Under the pieces are notes generated by a model that made no database searches, had not been told where the DNA came from, and was given only the letters and a program-made list of their open reading frames with translations. This document shows positions 61,008-64,000 of a stretch of DNA of 64,000 nucleotides, piece after piece. The stretch is from Naasia lichenicola (GTDB lineage Bacteria; Actinomycetota; Actinomycetes; Actinomycetales; Microbacteriaceae). The position numbers and the translations under genes were made by a program. The first letter of the stretch is position 1. The number at the start of each line of letters is the position of its first letter. The stretch covers positions 62,001-126,000 of the forward strand of contig NZ_SSSM01000001.1 of assembly GCF_004801885.1 (NCBI RefSeq). The letters run 5' to 3'.

Positions 61008-61985
61008 TCAAGCGTGGTGGAGCGCGGCCTGCAGGAAGGCGATCTCCGCCTCGTCGTCATCGGGGCCGCCCGCCTCGTGTCCGTTGAAGGCCCACTCGGT
61101 GATCTCCTTCGGCCCCGCGTAGGCGTTGTAGGCGGCGAACACGGTCGATGGGGGAGTGATCGCGTCCATCAGCGCGACGGAGAAGCGAGCCGGCGCCACC
61201 GCGCGGCGTGCGAAGTTGACGCTGTCGAAGTACGCGAGGACCGCCGTGACGGAGCCGACCCTCTCCCGATGGGTCGCCAGGTATCTCGCCACCTCGTGGT
61301 ACGGGTCGGAATCGGTCAGGGTGATCGCTCGAGCGATGTCGGAGAGGAAGGGCACGCGCACGGCTGCGGCGGCCACGAACTCGCGGTTCAGGGCAGTCGC
61401 GGCGAGGGCAAGCGCGCCGCCCTGGCTTCCGCCCGCGACCCCGATCCGAGAGGCGTCGACGAGGTCGAGGCTCGCGGCGGAGCGCACCGCCATCACGGCG
61501 TCGGTGACGAGCCGCCGGTAGTAGTAGCTCTCGCGCGACTCGATGCCGCGGGTCATGACGCCGGAGATCTGCGGTCCGGACGGCGGCGCGTCGTCGGGCG
61601 TGGCCCCTGCGCTCCATGAGGAGCCCTGGCCTCGGGTGTCCATCTGCAGGTGGACGAATCCGGAGGCGGCCAGCGCCAGGTTCTCGATCGGCCGACCGCG
61701 TCCACCGCCGTAGCCGACGTACTGGACGACCGCGGGGAGGGGCTCCGTGCTGCCTGCGGGCATCCGCAGCCAGCCGCGCACCGGCTGACCGGCGTAGCCG
61801 CTCATGGTGACGTCGAAGACCTCGATGGCGCGGAGCGTGCCGTCCTCCACCCGGGTCAGGGTGGGCGGGCGCCATGCGTCGTCCGCCTCATCGACCGTGG
61901 CGGCCCAGAAGTCGTCGAAGTCGGTCGGGTCCTCGACCCGGCTGGAGAAGGCGCGCAGCTGATCGAGGGGAAGGTCGGTGAACAT
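61008..61985 (-). CDS. acetyl xylan esterase/cephalosporin-C deacetylase (CE7)
   Basis: 325 residues. CE7 features: YVGYGGGRGRP (oxyanion loop), the RGQGSSWS motif, nucleophile S in GVAGGSQGGALALA, and the C-terminal FNGHEAGG histidine. It removes acetyl groups from acetylated xylo-oligosaccharides, sugars or cephalosporin C in the cytosol. It lies 38 bp upstream of the oxidoreductase gene and 51 bp from the LacI gene end, all leftward. It supports a plant-polysaccharide lifestyle together with the alpha-xylosidase. Confidence 0.9.
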   Translation of the reverse strand: MFTDLPLDQLRAFSSRVEDPTDFDDFWAATVDEADDAWRPPTLTRVEDGTLRAIEVFDVTMSGYAGQPVRGWLRMPAGSTEPLPAVVQYVGYGGGRGRPIENLALAASGFVHLQMDTRGQGSSWSAGATPDDAPPSGPQISGVMTRGIESRESYYYRRLVTDAVMAVRSAASLDLVDASRIGVAGGSQGGALALAATALNREFVAAAAVRVPFLSDIARAITLTDSDPYHEVARYLATHRERVGSVTAVLAYFDSVNFARRAVAPARFSVALMDAITPPSTVFAAYNAYAGPKEITEWAFNGHEAGGPDDDEAEIAFLQAALHHA

Positions 61986-62036
61986 CAGTGTCGGAGCGTA
62001 TCAGCGGGGTGGGTCGCGGTCGCCGGTCATCGCCGG

Positions 62037-63035
62037 TCAGCGCGGGGCGGCGGTCGACGCCCGCGGGATGAGGCGCGTGGGCAGCAGCACATGGGTGGCG
62101 GCGAGCTTCTCTCCCGCCATCAGCGCGGTCACCATCTCGGCCGCCGTCTGTCCGATCCGTCCCATCGGCTGTCGGATGGTCGTCAACGGAACGCCGTTCT
62201 GCGCGGCCTCGGGGATGTCGTCGAAGCCGATGACCGAGAGATCCCGCGGCACATCCAGTCCGAGCTCGTGCGCCACCTCGATGACGGCGATGGCCGACAG
62301 GTCGTTGGCCGCGAAGACGGCGGTCGGTCGGTCGGGCTCCAGCAGCAGGGTGCGCGCCACATCGCGTGTCGACTGGGACTCGTAGAAGCCGACCCGGGTC
62401 AGGACGGGGTCGAAGGGGATGCCCGCGGACCGCAGAGCGTCCCGGTAGCCCGCGTCACGCAGTCGGGACGACTTGAGATCGGGGCGACCCGCGATGAAGC
62501 CGATCCGTCGGTGGCCCAGCTCGATGAGGTAGTCCACGGCGCGACGCGCCCCGCCGTGGCTGTCCGCTTCGACGGTCGGCAGGTCCGCGCGGCCCGCGTG
62601 AGGATCGATGGCCACGATCGGGACGTCGGCCGAGACATTGGTGACGGTCGGCGTCACCATGATCGCCCCGTCGATGAGCGTGCCGCTCAGCCGGCTGAGG
62701 GAGCGGCGCTCCCAGCCCTCGCCATCGCCGAGGTGCGAGCCGCTGAACGCCAGCAGGTCGTACTGCGATCCGTGCAGTCCCGCGCCGACGCCCTTGAGCA
62801 CCTCGGCGCTGAACGGCTCGAAGTCGGCGACCAGCACCCCGATCACCCCGGTCCTGCGGGAGCGCATGCTGCTCGCGATGAGGCTCGACTCGTAGCCGAG
62901 CTCGGCGACGGCGCGCATCACGCGGGCCGCCGTCCCGGGCGCCACGCCGTACCGGCCGTTGACGGCTTTCGATACGGTGGCGACGGAGACACCGGCCGCG
63001 GCGGCGACATCGTGGATGCTCGCGCGGGTCGCCAT
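62037..63035 (-). CDS. LacI family transcriptional repressor
   Basis: 332 residues from ATG 63035 (MATRASIHDVAAAAGVSVATVSKAVNG). The LacI HTH and hinge at 1-60 are followed by the periplasmic-binding-like ligand domain (VPIVAIDPHAG, GRPDLKSSRLRDAGYRDAL, DLSVIGFDDIPEA). It is divergent from a sugar-binding lipoprotein gene, and palindromes of LacI operator type lie between. It probably represses that transporter and itself until its sugar is present. Confidence 0.93.
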   Translation of the reverse strand: MATRASIHDVAAAAGVSVATVSKAVNGRYGVAPGTAARVMRAVAELGYESSLIASSMRSRRTGVIGVLVADFEPFSAEVLKGVGAGLHGSQYDLLAFSGSHLGDGEGWERRSLSRLSGTLIDGAIMVTPTVTNVSADVPIVAIDPHAGRADLPTVEADSHGGARRAVDYLIELGHRRIGFIAGRPDLKSSRLRDAGYRDALRSAGIPFDPVLTRVGFYESQSTRDVARTLLLEPDRPTAVFAANDLSAIAVIEVAHELGLDVPRDLSVIGFDDIPEAAQNGVPLTTIRQPMGRIGQTAAEMVTALMAGEKLAATHVLLPTRLIPRASTAAPR

Positions 63036-63057
63036 GGTGCACGAGCATAGGGAGCCG

Positions 63058-63094
63058 AAAACGGTTTGGAAACCGTTTTCGAAAACGTTTGACG
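63058..63094. promoter_or_regulatory. overlapping LacI-type operators
   Basis: AAAACGGTTT-GG-AAACCGTTTT (63058-63079), the 14-bp palindrome CGTTTTCGAAAACG (63074-63087) and AAACGTTT (63083-63090) overlap. A rightward -35-like TTGACG begins at 63089, so the palindromes cover the promoter of the divergent binding-protein gene. Two LacI dimers could bind side by side. Confidence 0.85.
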
Positions 63095-63250
63095 GTCGAT
63101 TCGACCCGATGCACACTGAACGCGTCCAGAGGCTGGGCAGTACGCGTCACCCGCTCGGATCGTCACGGCAGACGATCCGCAGGAGGCGCGACACCACAGC
63201 ATCGCGTCGCGGACCGATGCACTCAACGAAGAGAACAGGTTGCACTCACA

Positions 63251-64000
63251 TGAAGCATCTCGTTTCCAGCAGGCACTGGAAGAAGCTCCTCGCCGGGTCG
63301 GCGGTGGTGGCTCTCGGTGCCCTCGCCCTCAGCGGCTGCAGCGGCGGCGGATCGGGCGATTCCGCCGACGGCAAGGTCACGCTGACCTTCTGGCACAACT
63401 CGACCACCGGTGACGGCAAGGCGTACTGGGAGGGCGTTGCCAAGGCGTTCGAGGCGGACAACCCCAACGTCGACGTCCAGATCGAGGCCATCCAGAACGA
63501 GGAGATGGACGGCAAGCTGCAGACCGCGCTCGCCTCGGGCGACGCTCCCGACGTGTTCCTCGCCCGTGGCGGCGGCAAGCTCGCCGACGTCGTCAAGGCG
63601 GGCCAGGCGATGGACATCAGCGACGGCATCTCGTCCGAGGCCAAGACCGCGCTGGGCGGCACCGTCTCGGCCTTCGACGTCGACGGCAAGACATACGGCA
63701 TGCCCGTATCCGTGCTGCCCTCGGGCATCTACTACTCCTCCGACCTCTTCACGAGCGCCGGGATCACCGAGCCGCCGACCACCATCGCGGATCTCGAGTC
63801 GACCGACAGCAAGCTGAAGGACGCGGGCATCGATCCCATCGCCGTCGGCGCCAAGGACGCCTGGCCCGCGGCCCACTGGTACTACAACTTCGCGCTCCGC
63901 AACTGCTCCAAGGAGACGATGGACGAGGCGGGCAAGACCCGCAGCTTCGACGACCCGTGCTGGCTCAAGGCCGGCGAGGACCTCCAGTCCTTCATCGACT
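63251..64000 (+). CDS. ABC transporter sugar-binding lipoprotein (CUT1 type), 3' truncated
   Basis: The reading frame is open to the window end; 250 residues visible from ATG 63251. A lipoprotein signal (RHWKKLLAGSAVVALGALAL, then SGC) with lipobox LSGC starts it, followed by VTLTFWHNSTTGDGKAYWEG and FEADNPNVDV, typical of family 1 extracellular solute-binding proteins. The ligand is probably an oligosaccharide. It is divergent from and probably controlled by the LacI protein; the permease genes should follow beyond the window. Confidence 0.9.

Overview
The window reads as the chromosome of a high-G+C actinobacterium of the family Microbacteriaceae, most likely Microbacterium or a close relative. 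The reasons are the strong G+C bias, many GTG/TTG starts, the FAS-II order fabD-fabH-acpP-fabF with a FasR-type regulator and aceE upstream, DUF3145, DUF1684 and DUF3224 proteins, and intergenic palindromic repeats (two families). This is inferred from gene content and protein similarity recalled from families; no database search was run.

Bases 1-13,412 are accessory and, by eye, less G+C-rich in places (especially 3.3-7.1 kb). They hold a truncated TDT-type transporter, a small helical protein, a cupin, an extra FtsH-like AAA+ protease, a 1,259-residue YobI-like membrane P-loop NTPase, and an integrative mobilizable element core (relaxase, MobC-like protein, XRE regulator overlapping a tyrosine integrase). 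Next come two divergent genes that each carry an R-x4-6-H HEPN-type motif (one is an Abi_C protein), then the C-terminal relic of a second integrase that ends exactly at the 3' end of a CAU-anticodon tRNA gene. This tRNA is the probable attachment site and has apparently been used more than once.

Bases 13,413-24,355 are housekeeping or conserved-hypothetical genes: DUF3224, a Ddn-like nitroreductase, glutathione peroxidase, a stand-alone family A DNA polymerase, a quinone oxidoreductase, an S9 peptidase with DUF1684, PadR, DUF3145 and a PfkB sugar kinase. Bases 24,356-35,053 form the fatty-acid synthesis region: aceE, fasR and fabD-fabH-acpP-fabF all read leftward, but a TetR plus DrrAB-like exporter cassette sits between fasR and fabD, flanked by near-identical direct repeats.

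Bases 35,226-47,040 are a mixed set: membrane proteins, two alpha/beta hydrolases, tRNA-Val, a MarR/VOC divergent pair with two clear operators, a transglutaminase-like orphan, a glycosyltransferase, a zinc-ribbon endonuclease facing a GIY-YIG nuclease, and a KstD-like flavoprotein. Bases 47,152-57,430 are a sugar island: an ABC importer, a ROK repressor, a YicI-type alpha-xylosidase and a GH1 beta-glucosidase, best explained as use of xyloglucan-derived oligosaccharides. Bases 57,601-64,000 contain a predicted membrane-anchored protein paralogous to the one at 41.4 kb, a six-copy 85-bp tandem array that duplicates the 3' end of the adjacent flavoprotein gene, an F420/NADP-type oxidoreductase, a CE7 acetyl esterase, a LacI repressor with overlapping palindromic operators, and the start of a second sugar-binding lipoprotein gene cut by the window end.
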